A model generated the notes under the pieces. That model searched no databases, was not told where the DNA came from, and saw only the letters and a program-made list of their open reading frames with translations. Below are positions 55,013-64,000 of a stretch of DNA of 64,000 bases, in pieces. This DNA comes from Amnibacterium sp. CER49 (GTDB lineage: Bacteria > Actinomycetota > Actinomycetes > Actinomycetales > Microbacteriaceae), in assembly GCF_029846255.1 (NCBI RefSeq), contig NZ_JARVWQ010000002.1:372001-436000 (forward strand), given 5' to 3'. A program made the position numbers and the translations under genes. Positions within the stretch are counted from its first letter, which is position 1. Every line of letters starts with the position of its first letter.

Positions 55013-55908
55013 GCGCCTCCGCCGAGGCGCGGGCCCGCCGCCCCGCCCGCGTCGCCGCCGCCCGCACGGCCACCCGAGGCAGCCGCACCCGACGGCGCCG
55101 CCGTCTGCAGGTGATCCGCTTCCTGCTCGCGACGGTCGTCTGCATCGTGATGGTGTTCCCCATCTACTGGATGGCGGTCGTCGCCCTCTCGCCCCGGAAC
55201 GAGCTGTTCACGGACCGCTTCCTGCTCTGGCCGAGCGCGCTCACCCTCGGCAACTTCGCCGACGTGTTCACCCGGTTCGACGTGCTCACCTGGCTGCAGA
55301 ACTCGGTCGTCATCACGCTGTTCGTCACCGTGCTCAGCACCTTCGCGAACCTCCTCGCCGGCTACGCGTTCGCGAAGCTGCGGTTCCTCGGCAAGAACGC
55401 CCTGTTCTTCGCGGCGCTCTCGACGCTCGTGCTGCCGGTGCAGGTGACGATGGTCGCCCAGTTCCGCCTCATCACCCAGCTCGGGCTCTACGGCACCTAC
55501 TGGGCGGTGATCCTGCCGTCCGCCGCCACGGCGACAGGCATCTTCCTCGCGCGGCAGTTCATCCTCGGCATCCCCGACGAGCTCGTCGAGGCCGCGAAGC
55601 TCGACGGCGCCGGCCAGTTCCGCATCTTCCGGTCGATCGTGCTGCCGCTCTGCCGACCGCTCATCGCCGTGCTCGTCGTGCTCACCGCGATGGCGACGTG
55701 GAACGACTTCGCGTGGCCCCTCATCGCGCTCAAGCAGAACTACCTCTTCACGCTGCCGATCGGACTGCTCTTCCTGCAGGGGCAGAACACCCCGCAGTTC
55801 GAGGACGTCATGGCACTGTCGCTCGTCGCGGTGATCCCGATGATCGTGCTGTTCCTCGTCTTCCAGCGCTACTTCGTGCAGGGGGTCGCCCGCTCCGGCA
55901 TCCGCTGA
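55009..55908 (+). CDS. Sugar ABC transporter permease 2 (MalG-like)
   Basis: A 299-residue permease with an Arg-rich cytosolic N-terminus (residues 1-35) and six helices. Features are FPIYWMAVVALSPRNELF, NLLAGYAFAKLRFLGKN, and the EAA loop DELVEAAKLDGAGQFRIFRSIVLPLC. FLQGQNTPQFEDVMALSLVAVIP matches MalG-type C-termini. ATG at 55009 overlaps the first permease by 4 nt (ATGA). No nearby catabolic gene identifies the sugar. Confidence 0.94.
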   Translation: MSASAEARARRPARVAAARTATRGSRTRRRRRLQVIRFLLATVVCIVMVFPIYWMAVVALSPRNELFTDRFLLWPSALTLGNFADVFTRFDVLTWLQNSVVITLFVTVLSTFANLLAGYAFAKLRFLGKNALFFAALSTLVLPVQVTMVAQFRLITQLGLYGTYWAVILPSAATATGIFLARQFILGIPDELVEAAKLDGAGQFRIFRSIVLPLCRPLIAVLVVLTAMATWNDFAWPLIALKQNYLFTLPIGLLFLQGQNTPQFEDVMALSLVAVIPMIVLFLVFQRYFVQGVARSGIR

Positions 55909-56019
55909 CCTCCGTTCCTCCGCAGCCCGAGGATCCCCCGAAAGGTACCTGGGCCCCGGGTGGATCCCGGCTGCGCGACTGGCAGCATGGCTCCGTACCC
56001 ACTGGGGGAAGGAGCACGC

Positions 56020-56595
56020 ATGAAGGGCAGACTCGCTTTCGTCGCCGGACTGGCCACGGGTTACGTCGTCGGATCCCGCGCCGGCCGGCAGGCCTACGAA
56101 TCGCTGCGCCAGCGCGTCCAGGACGCGGCCGCGAACCCGCAGGTGCGGAACGTGCTCGGCAAGGCCAAGGACCTGGCCGAGCAGAAGGCCCCGCAGGTCT
56201 CGGGCGCCGTGGAGGGCGTCGCGAGCACGGTCGCGCACGTCGCCGGCGCGAGCACGTCGCAGGGCTCCTCGAGCACGTCGAGCACGTCGACCGAGGACGA
56301 CTCCTCGTCCGCGTCCGACTCGTCCTCGACCGACTCGGGCTCGGGTTCGGGCCGCGGCTCCCGCTCCCGCAGCAAGGGCAGCGGCAGCGCCGCGGCGAGC
56401 ACCGGCGCGGCCGCCTCGGTCGCGACCGGCACCCCGACGCCGGAGAGCGCGCAGGAGGCCGCCGAGGTGTTCGAGCAGCAGGGGCTGCTCTCCGAGCAGT
56501 CGGAGCAGTCCGAGCAGCTCGAGACCGTGCAGGGCGCGCAGGACGCGGCCGCCGAGGGCACCGACGAGTCGACCTCGCCGACCGCCACCGCCTGA
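56020..56595 (+). CDS. YtxH-like low-complexity protein
   Basis: A 191-residue protein. Residues 1-20 (MKGRLAFVAGLATGYVVGSR) form a short hydrophobic helix like YtxH/YoaJ-type membrane-tethered proteins. A coiled helix follows (RQAYESLRQRVQDAAANPQVRN to about 75), then a long Ser/Gly/Thr-rich and acidic low-complexity tail with EQSEQSEQ repeats. Function unknown; similar actinobacterial genes commonly sit next to envelope genes. GAAGGAG precedes the ATG. The next gene starts 1 nt after its stop. Confidence 0.75.
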   Translation: MKGRLAFVAGLATGYVVGSRAGRQAYESLRQRVQDAAANPQVRNVLGKAKDLAEQKAPQVSGAVEGVASTVAHVAGASTSQGSSSTSSTSTEDDSSSASDSSSTDSGSGSGRGSRSRSKGSGSAAASTGAAASVATGTPTPESAQEAAEVFEQQGLLSEQSEQSEQLETVQGAQDAAAEGTDESTSPTATA

Positions 56596-56596
56596 G

Positions 56597-57874
56597 ATGA
56601 CCGACACGAAGCAGCCGCGCACCGAGGGCGGGGCGCGCACCCTGGTGGGCGCCTCCGCCGTCTCGGCGGGCGTCGTCGCCCTCGTCGCGTCGACGGTCGG
56701 GCTCGCCCGCCGCACCGGCGCGATCCCCGAGACGCCCGAGCAGCGGCGCCGCGAGACCGCGCACCGACGGCACGACGAGCGGCTGCGCGAAGCGAAGGGA
56801 AAGGCGCCGTCGAGGACGGCGAGGATGACCATGTCACCACGGAACGCTCCCCCGCCCGACGACCCGAGCAAGCCCGAGGGTCCGGAGGACATGCACAAGC
56901 CGTCGCTGATGTACTCGCTGAAGCGCACGCTCTCCGAGTTCGGCTCCGACCAGTGCACCGACATCGCGGCCGCACTCGTCTACTACGCGGTGCTCGCGCT
57001 CGGACCGGCGATCGTCGCGATCGTGTCGATCCTCGGCCTGCTCTCCCCGAGCACGATCTCGAGCCTGTCGAACCAGATCCTGAAGCCGGCGCTCGCCGGC
57101 TCGCCGAGCACCTACACGCTGATCGACGGCCTGCTCACGAACGCGAGCAAGGCCCCCGGCGCCGGCATCGGCCTCGTCGTCGGCATCGTCGGCGCCATCT
57201 GGTCCGCATCGGGCTACGTGGGGGCGTTCGGGCGGGCGATGAACCGCATCTACGGCATCCCCGAGGGCCGCCCCGTCTGGAAGCTGCGGCCCACGCAGCT
57301 CGCGGTCACGCTCGCGGTCCTCGTGCTCGTCGTGCTCGGTGCGCTGATCCTCGTCTCGACCGGGCCGGTCGTCGAGCACATCGCCGGGCGCATCGGCATC
57401 GGCGGCCCGGCCTTCCTCGTGTTCTCGATCGTCAAGTGGCCGGTGCTCGTGCTCATCGCCGTCGCCTGCGTCGCGATCCTCTACTACTTCTCGCCGAACA
57501 TCCGGCAGCCGAAGTTCAAGTGGACGAGCATGGGCTCGGTCATCGCCCTGCTCGTCTGGGCGCTCGCGACCGTCGCGTTCGGGTTGTACCTGTCCTTCTC
57601 GGGTGGCGGCAGCTACGCGAAGTCGTACGGGCCCATCGCCGGCGTCGTGATCTTCCTGCTCTGGCTCTGGATCACGAACCTCGCGCTGCTCTTCGGCGCC
57701 GAGTTCGACGCCGAGATCGAGCGCGGGCGGGAGCTGCAGGCGGGCATGCCGGCCGCGCAGCAGATCCAGCTGCCGATGCGCGACGAGCGCGGTGCCGACA
57801 AGAAGGCCGCCAAGCAGAAGAAGCTCGTCGACCAGGCGCGGCGGCTGCAGAAGACGGACGGCCGCGAGGACTAG
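56597..57874 (+). CDS. YihY/virulence factor BrkB family membrane protein
   Basis: A 425-residue polytopic protein. A basic cytosolic N-terminus (1-110) precedes the YihY domain with about six helices, beginning at DIAAALVYYAVLALGPAIVAIVS and including GAIWSASGYVGAFGRAMNRIYG, YYFSPNIRQPKFKW, GPIAGVVIFLLWLWITNLALLFGAEFDAE. A Lys-rich tail ends the protein. Once called RNase BN by mistake; the actual role is unknown (transport suggested). It is 1 nt from the YtxH-like gene and probably co-expressed. Confidence 0.9.
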   Translation: MTDTKQPRTEGGARTLVGASAVSAGVVALVASTVGLARRTGAIPETPEQRRRETAHRRHDERLREAKGKAPSRTARMTMSPRNAPPPDDPSKPEGPEDMHKPSLMYSLKRTLSEFGSDQCTDIAAALVYYAVLALGPAIVAIVSILGLLSPSTISSLSNQILKPALAGSPSTYTLIDGLLTNASKAPGAGIGLVVGIVGAIWSASGYVGAFGRAMNRIYGIPEGRPVWKLRPTQLAVTLAVLVLVVLGALILVSTGPVVEHIAGRIGIGGPAFLVFSIVKWPVLVLIAVACVAILYYFSPNIRQPKFKWTSMGSVIALLVWALATVAFGLYLSFSGGGSYAKSYGPIAGVVIFLLWLWITNLALLFGAEFDAEIERGRELQAGMPAAQQIQLPMRDERGADKKAAKQKKLVDQARRLQKTDGRED

Positions 57875-57967
57875 TTCATACTCGCTCGGGAATGTGCCGC
57901 GTCCGCGGTCTCACCGCGAGCGGTATGGGGTGAGTCGCGGGCTCGCCGCGGTGGTGCGCAGCAGCGA

Positions 57968-58144
57968 TCAGCGCTGCAGCTGCATCGCCGGGGCGAGCAT
58001 CGCGGGGCTCGGCCGCGCCGCCTCGTTCCTGTCGCGGCGCTCCGCCGCGCCACGCACGAGCGGGCCCACGAGCAGCGCGAGCGCCAGCGACGCCACGCAC
58101 CAGGCGGTGACACCGGCCAGGACCCAGACGAGCGTGAAGAGCAT
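57968..58144 (-). CDS. Small membrane protein, 58 aa
   Basis: Reads MLFTLVWVLAGVTAWCVAS, continuing as one or two tight hydrophobic segments to about residue 31. A charged stretch (RGAAERRDRNEAAR) and a short tail follow. No family recognised. The ATG at 58144 is supported by CACGAT ending 6 nt upstream (leaderless type). The 126 nt between it and dhaM contain no other gene that I can see. Confidence 0.55.
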   Translation of the reverse strand: MLFTLVWVLAGVTAWCVASLALALLVGPLVRGAAERRDRNEAARPSPAMLAPAMQLQR

Positions 58145-58271
58145 GTCCGAATCGTGACATCCGGGCGGGGCTCGATCCGGTAACGGGGTCGGCGCGCCGC
58201 TCGGTCCACGCGGACGGTCCGGGGCGCTCCCGCCCACGGCGGTCCGGCCGTGCGACCGGGAGGCGACCGGT

Positions 58272-58949
58272 TCAGACCTCCGGACGGCCCGTCGAGAGCA
58301 GGGTCTGCACCGCGTCGACGGCGGTGGCGGCATCGCTCCCCCGCGCGGTGATGCGCACCTCCGCGCCCTGCCGCAGCCCCAGCCCGAGGATCGCGAGCAG
58401 GCTCCGGGCGTCGACGCCGTTCACCCGCACCGCGGCGTCGAAGGTGGCGGCGAGCCGCACGAGCTCGGCGGCGGGGCGGGCGTGGAGGCCGTCGGGATCG
58501 GCGAGCTCGGCGACGGCCTCCGCGCTGTCGTCGGGCGCCCCGCTCCCCGGACCCGCGAGGTTCGGCTCCTCCGGATCCGTGCCGCGGGCGGCGGCACGAG
58601 CGACCGCATCGACATCGGCCCCGGCCTGCGCCGCCACCGCGGCCGCGACGCCGCCCTCGACGAGCGGCCCGTCGACCACGCGCAGCGCGACGACGGGCGG
58701 ATCGATGAGGTCGGCGACCGCCTCGGCGGTCATGATCGCCGAGCCGAGGTCGCCGAGCACGACGACGCCGTCGCCCGAGTCGACCTGGCGGACCGCCGCC
58801 TCGATGCGCTCGTAGCTCGTGCCGATGCGGCCCTCCTCGGTGCCACCGGCGGCGGCGAGGGCGGCGTCCGGCGCCATCTGGCGGGCGAGCTCGACGAGCC
58901 CGTCGGCGATCGCGGCGCTGTGCGACACGAAGACGAGCCCGACGCCCAC
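58272..58949 (-). CDS. dhaM: PTS-dependent dihydroxyacetone kinase, phosphotransferase subunit DhaM
   Basis: A 225-residue fusion of an EIIA(Man)-type domain (residues 1-125, phospho-His10 in VFVSHSAAIADG) and an HPr domain (about 145-225, His156 in DGLHARPAAELV, with the Ser region SLLAILGLG). It passes phosphate from PEP via enzyme I to the ADP bound in DhaL. GTG at 58949 is 1 nt from the DhaL stop. In this operon the acceptor may be erythrulose rather than dihydroxyacetone. Confidence 0.92.
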   Translation of the reverse strand: MGVGLVFVSHSAAIADGLVELARQMAPDAALAAAGGTEEGRIGTSYERIEAAVRQVDSGDGVVVLGDLGSAIMTAEAVADLIDPPVVALRVVDGPLVEGGVAAAVAAQAGADVDAVARAAARGTDPEEPNLAGPGSGAPDDSAEAVAELADPDGLHARPAAELVRLAATFDAAVRVNGVDARSLLAILGLGLRQGAEVRITARGSDAATAVDAVQTLLSTGRPEV

Positions 58950-58950
58950 G

Positions 58951-59589
58951 TCAGCGGCTCCCGGCGGCCTCGGCCGCGGCGGCGAGCAGCAGCGCGCTCG
59001 AAGCGGCTCCCGGATCGCGATGCCCGACGGCGCGTTCGCCGAGGTAGCTCGCGCGTCCCTTGCGGGCCACGAGCGGCTCGGTGGCAGCGGCGCCCTCCCC
59101 CGCGGCGCGGGCCGCCTCCCGCAGCACCTCCGCGGGCTCGGCGCCGCCGGCCGCCGCCGCCGCCGCCGCGTCGACCGCCGGCGACCACGCGTCGACCATC
59201 GTCTTGTCGCCCGGCTCGGCCCGGCCCCGGAGCACGATCCCGTCGCGCGCGGCGGCGAGCAGCGCCGCGACCGCGGGACCGTCGAGCGTGTCCGCATCGC
59301 CGGCCGCCTCGGCCGCCTTGAGGAACGCGGTGCCGTACAGCGGACCCGCGGCGCCGCCGACAGTCGAGATCAGCGTGGTCGCGACGAGCCGGAGGACGGC
59401 GCCGGGGGTGCCCGCTGCCCCGTCCTGCACCTTCGCGAGCGCGGCGGTGAAGCCGCGGTCGAGGTTCTCCCCGTGGTCGCCGTCGCCGATGTCGCGGTCG
59501 AGCGCGCCGAGCTCGGCGCGGTGCTCGGCCACCGACGCCGCCGCGAGGCGCACCCAGTCGCGCGCCCAGTCCGCCGTCAGACCCGCCAT
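58951..59589 (-). CDS. dhaL: Dihydroxyacetone kinase subunit DhaL
   Basis: A 212-residue ADP-binding subunit with the all-helical DhaL fold. The nucleotide/Mg site is seen in LDRDIGDGDHGENLDRGF (the Asp triplet), STVGGAAGPLYGTAF, and RAEPGDKTMVDAWSP. GRASYLGERAVGHRDPGAASSA is the family C-terminus. It phosphorylates the substrate covalently held by DhaK. The ATG at 59589 is 13 nt after dhaK. Confidence 0.95.
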   Translation of the reverse strand: MAGLTADWARDWVRLAAASVAEHRAELGALDRDIGDGDHGENLDRGFTAALAKVQDGAAGTPGAVLRLVATTLISTVGGAAGPLYGTAFLKAAEAAGDADTLDGPAVAALLAAARDGIVLRGRAEPGDKTMVDAWSPAVDAAAAAAAGGAEPAEVLREAARAAGEGAAATEPLVARKGRASYLGERAVGHRDPGAASSALLLAAAAEAAGSR

Positions 59590-59602
59590 GGCCCGGCTCC
59601 TC

Positions 59603-60604
<1,002 letters not shown>

Positions 60605-60684
60605 CGTCGACGCCTCCTTCCCCGTCCGCACCCTAGCGAGCCAGGCGGAGCGAGCGCAGCGGGGCGGAACGGGGAGGCGGCCCC

Positions 60685-61710
60685 TCAGCGCTGCGGGTGC
60701 ACCACGCTCTTCAAGGTGCCGGGGCGCCGGGTCGAGGCGAGCGCGTCCTCGACCTCCGCGAGCCCGAAGTGGCCCGTGACCATGCGGTCGAGGTCGACCG
60801 CGCCGGACTCGACGAGGCCGATCGCCGTCGGCCAGGTGTTCACGTAGCGGAAGATCCCGGTGACGACGAGCTCGCGGTTCTGGATCACGGCGACCGGCAG
60901 CGGCATCTCGGGCGCCCCCATGCCGACGAGCACGACGCTGCCCGCGGGACGCACGGCGCGGACGCCCGCCGCGACCGCCGGCGCCGCGCCCGACGCGTCG
61001 ACGAAGGCGTCGACGGCGAGGTCGTCCGTGACCTCCCCGGGGGCGAGGGCACGGGTGGCGCCGAAGGTGAGCGCCTGCTCGCGCCGGGCCTCGTCGACGT
61101 CGGAGACGAGCACCTCAGCGGCGCCGTAGGCGCGGGCCACCTGCGCGACCGCGACGCCGATGGGGCCGGCACCCGCGATGAGCAGGCGCGACCCGACCGT
61201 GATGCCCGCCTTCCGGATGGTCGCCACCGCCACGGAGAGCGGCTCGAGCAGCGCGGCGGCCTCGTCGCTCATCGAGTCCGGCACGGCCCAGGCGAAGTGC
61301 GACTGGATCGCGGCGTACTCGGCGAACGCGCCGTCGGTGCCGGGGACGGCGTAGAAGCGCATGGCCGGATCGAGGTTGTAGTGCCCCGCGAGCGTCTCCG
61401 CGGAGAGCGGCTCCGGCCGCTGCGGCTCGATCGAGACGCGCTCGCCGATGCGCTCCCCCGGCACGTCGCGGCCGACGGCGACGATCACGCCGCCCGACTC
61501 GTGCCCGAGCACGAGCGGCTCCGTGACGGTCCACTCGCCGAGCGCGCCCTCGTGCCAGAAGTGCACGTCGGACCCGCAGACCCCGACCGCGGTGATCCTG
61601 ACGAGCACCTGGTCGGGCTCGAGCGCCGGCACGGGCCGCTCCTCGAGCTCCAGATGCTGCGCGCCGTGCAGCACGCTCGCCCGCATGGTCGTCGGAACCC
61701 CGTCGGTCAT
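60685..61710 (-). CDS. Medium-chain zinc alcohol/polyol dehydrogenase (candidate tetritol dehydrogenase)
   Basis: A 341-residue sorbitol-dehydrogenase-like enzyme. The catalytic zinc ligands are Cys45 (GVCGSDVHFW) and His70-Glu71 (LGHESGG), and the Rossmann motif is GAGPIGVAVAQVARA. The structural-zinc lobe has lost its four cysteines (EPQRPEPLSAETLAGHYNLD), keeping only YNL. In context it probably oxidises a sugar alcohol such as erythritol or threitol to erythrulose. ATG at 61710 overlaps the DeoR stop by 4 nt. Confidence 0.9.
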   Translation of the reverse strand: MTDGVPTTMRASVLHGAQHLELEERPVPALEPDQVLVRITAVGVCGSDVHFWHEGALGEWTVTEPLVLGHESGGVIVAVGRDVPGERIGERVSIEPQRPEPLSAETLAGHYNLDPAMRFYAVPGTDGAFAEYAAIQSHFAWAVPDSMSDEAAALLEPLSVAVATIRKAGITVGSRLLIAGAGPIGVAVAQVARAYGAAEVLVSDVDEARREQALTFGATRALAPGEVTDDLAVDAFVDASGAAPAVAAGVRAVRPAGSVVLVGMGAPEMPLPVAVIQNRELVVTGIFRYVNTWPTAIGLVESGAVDLDRMVTGHFGLAEVEDALASTRRPGTLKSVVHPQR

Positions 61711-62579
61711 CCCTCGTCCTCCTCCTCGATCTGCGGCTCGCCGCCCGGCTGGCCCGCCACGACGACCTCGACGCCCGAACGGCGCAGCCGGTCCACGGTG
61801 GGCTCCGGGGTCGCCTCGTCGACGACGACGACGTCGAACTCGGTGAGCGGCACGAGCGCGTGGAGCGCCCGCCGCTCGAACTTCGTGTGGTCGGCGAGCA
61901 GGATGCGCTTGCCCGCCGCCTCGAGCATCGCCCGCTTCACGTCGACGGTCTCGAGCGCCTGGTGGAACACGACGTCGTCGGTGATGGCGGCCGTCGACAT
62001 GACGAGGACGTCGGCGCGGAGCGATGCGATCATGCGGGTCGTCATCGACCCCATGAAGGCGCTGCACCAGTTGTAGTAGGTCCCACCGAGCCCGAGCAGG
62101 GTCACCCCGCGGGCGACGCGCAGCTCGTTCAGCAGCGGCAGGGCGTTCGTGATGACGGTGAGCGGCGCCTTCGCCGACAGGTGCCGCGCCATGTGCTGGA
62201 CGGTCGTCGAATCGTCGAGCAGCACCGCCTGCCCCGGCTCGAGGTGCTCCATCGCCGCGGCGGCGAGCGCCTCCTTCTCCCGCCGCTGCCGGGCGGCGCG
62301 GTAGACGTCGCTCGACTCGACGAGCAGCGACGAGGTGGCGGTGGCGATGCCGCGGCTCTTGCGCAGCAGCCCGCGCGCCTCGAGCTCGTCGAGGTCGCGG
62401 TGCACGGTCATGACGCTGATGTCGAAGCGGTCGGCGAGCTGCTCGATGCGGATCGTGCCGGCCGCCATCACCGCCTCGGTGATCGCGCGCTGCCGCGCCT
62501 GCTGCCGACCCTGCCGCGTCTCGGCGGCGGGCCCCTGGCCCTGCTCCTCCCCCGCGCCCTCGAGGTCCGTCGCGCTCAT
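61707..62579 (-). CDS. DeoR/GlpR family regulator of sugar operon
   Basis: A 290-residue repressor-type protein. The N-terminal winged helix is IRIEQLADRFDISVMTVHRDLDELEARGLLRKSRG (about residues 43-77). A DeoR sensor domain follows, with LDDSTTVQHMARHL, TVITNALPLLNEL, LLADHTKFERRALHALVPL and VVDEATPEP. This domain binds phosphorylated sugars. It lies inside the operon between the isomerase and dehydrogenase genes, overlapping both by 4 nt, so it is likely an autogenous local regulator. Confidence 0.93.
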   Translation of the reverse strand: MSATDLEGAGEEQGQGPAAETRQGRQQARQRAITEAVMAAGTIRIEQLADRFDISVMTVHRDLDELEARGLLRKSRGIATATSSLLVESSDVYRAARQRREKEALAAAAMEHLEPGQAVLLDDSTTVQHMARHLSAKAPLTVITNALPLLNELRVARGVTLLGLGGTYYNWCSAFMGSMTTRMIASLRADVLVMSTAAITDDVVFHQALETVDVKRAMLEAAGKRILLADHTKFERRALHALVPLTEFDVVVVDEATPEPTVDRLRRSGVEVVVAGQPGGEPQIEEEDEG

Positions 62580-63364
62580 CGCAGCGCCATCGCCTCGTCG
62601 AGCACGGCGGCGACCGCCTCGGGGTCGTGCGCGAAGCGGCCGAGGAACAGGCCGTCCACCGCCCCGTCGAGCCGGCCGAGCAGGCCGGGGCCCGCGCTGC
62701 CGCCGTAGATCACGGACGTCGGCGGCAGGTGCGGCCGGGTCGCGAGGAACGCGCGGATGCCGCTCGTCACCTCCGCGACGTGCTCGGGCGCGGCCGACGA
62801 GTCGGCCCCGATGGCCCACTCGGGCTCGTAGGCGATGAGGAGCCCGGCGCCCTCGGGCGCGTCCGGCAGCCCGTCGAGCGCCGCGGCGAGCTGGGCGGTC
62901 ACGTCCGCGATCGCGCCGGTCGCGTGCTGCCGGGTCCGCTCCCCCGCGCAGAGCACGGGGACGAGGTCGTTGCGGAGCGCAGCGGCGAGCTTGCGGCGGA
63001 TCGTGTCGTCGGTCTCGCCGAAGAACCGCCGCCGCTCGGCGTGCCCGATCTCGACGAGCTCGCACCCGACGGCGCGGAGGTCGGCGCCGCTGACGGCGCC
63101 CGTGTAGGCGCCGCGGTCCTCCCAGAAGAGGTCCTGCGCGCCGACGCGCACCGGCGTGCCCGCAGTCGCCTCGAGCACGCCGGCGAGGGCGGGCAGCGAG
63201 GGCAGGACGAAGACCCCCGCCGTGCCGCTCGCGGTCGCCTCGTGGTCGCGGACGATCTCGCCGATGCGCCGCGCCCAGGCGACGCTGCGCGCCGGGTCGA
63301 GGTACAGCTTCAGGCTGACCCCGATCAGGGGCCGGGGCAGCCCCGGCCCGGTGCGATCGGTCAC
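62576..63364 (-). CDS. Triose-phosphate-isomerase-like enzyme (candidate L-erythrulose 1-phosphate isomerase)
   Basis: A 262-residue TIM-barrel isomerase with all three catalytic residues, Lys19 (VSLKLYL), His108 (EIGHAERRRFFGE) and Glu180 (AYEPEWAIGAD). The canonical NWK and HSER are changed to SLK and HAER, as in divergent paralogues such as EryH/LerI. Neighbours are an RpiB-like isomerase and erythrulose-type kinases, which supports L-erythrulose 1-phosphate to D-erythrulose 4-phosphate conversion. GTG start; overlaps the DeoR gene by 4 nt. Confidence 0.88.
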   Translation of the reverse strand: MTDRTGPGLPRPLIGVSLKLYLDPARSVAWARRIGEIVRDHEATASGTAGVFVLPSLPALAGVLEATAGTPVRVGAQDLFWEDRGAYTGAVSGADLRAVGCELVEIGHAERRRFFGETDDTIRRKLAAALRNDLVPVLCAGERTRQHATGAIADVTAQLAAALDGLPDAPEGAGLLIAYEPEWAIGADSSAAPEHVAEVTSGIRAFLATRPHLPPTSVIYGGSAGPGLLGRLDGAVDGLFLGRFAHDPEAVAAVLDEAMALR

Positions 63365-63371
63365 GGGCGGC

Positions 63372-63842
63372 TCAGGCGTCCGAGCGCTGCTCGTACTCGG
63401 TGAGCACGGCGACCTTCTCGGCCGAGGCGCTCCCCTCGTCGAACTCGTACTGCAGCCACTCGCGGGCGAGCCGCCGGGCGAGCTCGAGCCCGATGACGCG
63501 CTGCCCCATGGTGAGCACCTGAGCGTTGTTGCTGAGCACGCTGCGCTCGACCGAGTAGCTGTCGTGGGCCGTGACCGCACGGATGCCCGGCACCTTGTTC
63601 GCCGAGATCGCGACACCGAGCCCGGTGCCGCACACGAGCAGGGCACGGTCGGCATCGCCGGCGGCGACCCTCTCGGCGGCCGCGATCGCGATCGAGGGGT
63701 AGGGGGTGTGGCTCTGCGCGTCCACGCCCACGTCGGCCACGAGCTCGACGTCGGGGTTGCCCTCGAAGTCCTTCTTGATGGCCTCCTTGTAGTCGAACCC
63801 GGCGTCGTCCGAGCCGACCACCACGCGCCACTTCCTCGTCAT
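63372..63842 (-). CDS. RpiB/LacAB family isomerase (candidate D-erythrulose 4-phosphate isomerase)
   Basis: A 156-residue sugar-phosphate isomerase. It shows [13 protein letters not shown], the catalytic Cys71 in [29 protein letters not shown], and [15 protein letters not shown]. It could be ribose 5-phosphate isomerase B. Together with the TPI-like gene it more likely makes D-erythrose 4-phosphate, as EryI/DerI do. AAGGAGG stands 6 nt before the ATG, which overlaps the upstream kinase gene by 4 nt. Confidence 0.9.
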   Translation of the reverse strand: MTRKWRVVVGSDDAGFDYKEAIKKDFEGNPDVELVADVGVDAQSHTPYPSIAIAAAERVAAGDADRALLVCGTGLGVAISANKVPGIRAVTAHDSYSVERSVLSNNAQVLTMGQRVIGLELARRLAREWLQYEFDEGSASAEKVAVLTEYEQRSDA

Positions 63843-64000
63843 TCGTCTCCTCCTTCGGCAAGGACCGCCGTCACAGCGGTCAGGGTTTGAGCCAGCGACA
63901 CGGCGCCCGGGTCGGGAGTGCCGCGGCTCTTCTCCACATGCGGACGGGCGCGTCCGAGCCGCGGCAGCAGGTCCGCGGTCGCCTCCGCGGCTGCGGTCGC
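63839..64000 (-). CDS. DhaL-domain kinase, C-terminal end (continues beyond window)
   Basis: The last 53 residues of a larger protein, read from the window edge: [17 protein letters not shown], then [16 protein letters not shown]. This is the C-terminus of a DhaL/DAK domain. Because a separate dhaKLM set lies downstream, it is probably the ATP-dependent DAK-type D- or L-erythrulose kinase (DhaK-DhaL fusion). The stop overlaps the RpiB-like gene start as ATGA. Confidence 0.75.
   Translation of the reverse strand, partial: ATAAAEATADLLPRLGRARPHVEKSRGTPDPGAVSLAQTLTAVTAVLAEGGDE

Overview
The window reads as a stretch of chromosome from a very GC-rich actinobacterium, most likely Microbacteriaceae. 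The evidence is the uniformly high G+C, codons ending in G or C, frequent GTG/TTG starts, many apparently leaderless genes, the pafB-pafC-tatA-tatC-helY order, an RbpA, and a dif site of the actinobacterial type. No insertion sequence, prophage, integrase, rRNA or CRISPR array was seen.

Layout. 1-7.6 kb: 3' end of sbcC, a Pit phosphate transporter with a small membrane partner, and an operon of an MRJP/yellow-type protein with pta and ackA. 7.8-15.9 kb: a J-domain/NERD fusion, two SDR-type genes, an AlkZ-like protein, acylphosphatase, a TAP-like hydrolase, a baeRF2 (eRF1-like) protein and two tiny genes. 16-24 kb: a divergent histidine-utilisation locus, hutI-hutF-M20 amidohydrolase-IclR on minus and hutH-hutU on plus. 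It should convert histidine through urocanate, imidazolonepropionate, formiminoglutamate and formylglutamate to glutamate. 24-33 kb: tRNA-Leu(GAG), then metabolic and housekeeping genes including pirin, a MetE-like enzyme, PAC2, HAD and trmI. 33-42.8 kb: a GH10 xylanase, an FKBP lipoprotein, pafB-pafC, tatA-tatC, helY, lnt and convergent rbpA. 43-49 kb: GDPD-SPFH-NfeD, SDR-NUDIX, MarR, a trypsin/PDZ protease and a lipoprotein.

49.2 kb: two inverted dif-like sites, one a good match to the actinobacterial dif core. The heptamer GGGGGAG lies only on the plus strand to their left (about 24 copies) and only on the minus strand to their right (about 14 copies), always pointing at dif. I read this as the chromosome dimer-resolution site and terminus with FtsK-orienting polarity.

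49.3-58 kb: a ROK fructokinase, kynureninase, a spore-photoproduct-lyase-like radical SAM protein, a three-gene sugar ABC importer without its ATPase, a YtxH-like protein and a YihY/BrkB membrane protein. 58.2-64 kb: one minus-strand operon, [DhaL-type kinase, partial]-RpiB-like-TPI-like-DeoR-alcohol dehydrogenase-dhaK-dhaL-dhaM. This set matches tetritol (erythritol/threitol) and erythrulose catabolism.

The other notable structure is an exactly 66-bp near-palindrome present three times (8728, 23984, 30050). Each copy sits 8-19 nt from both stop codons of a convergent gene pair and is centred on GCATGC.
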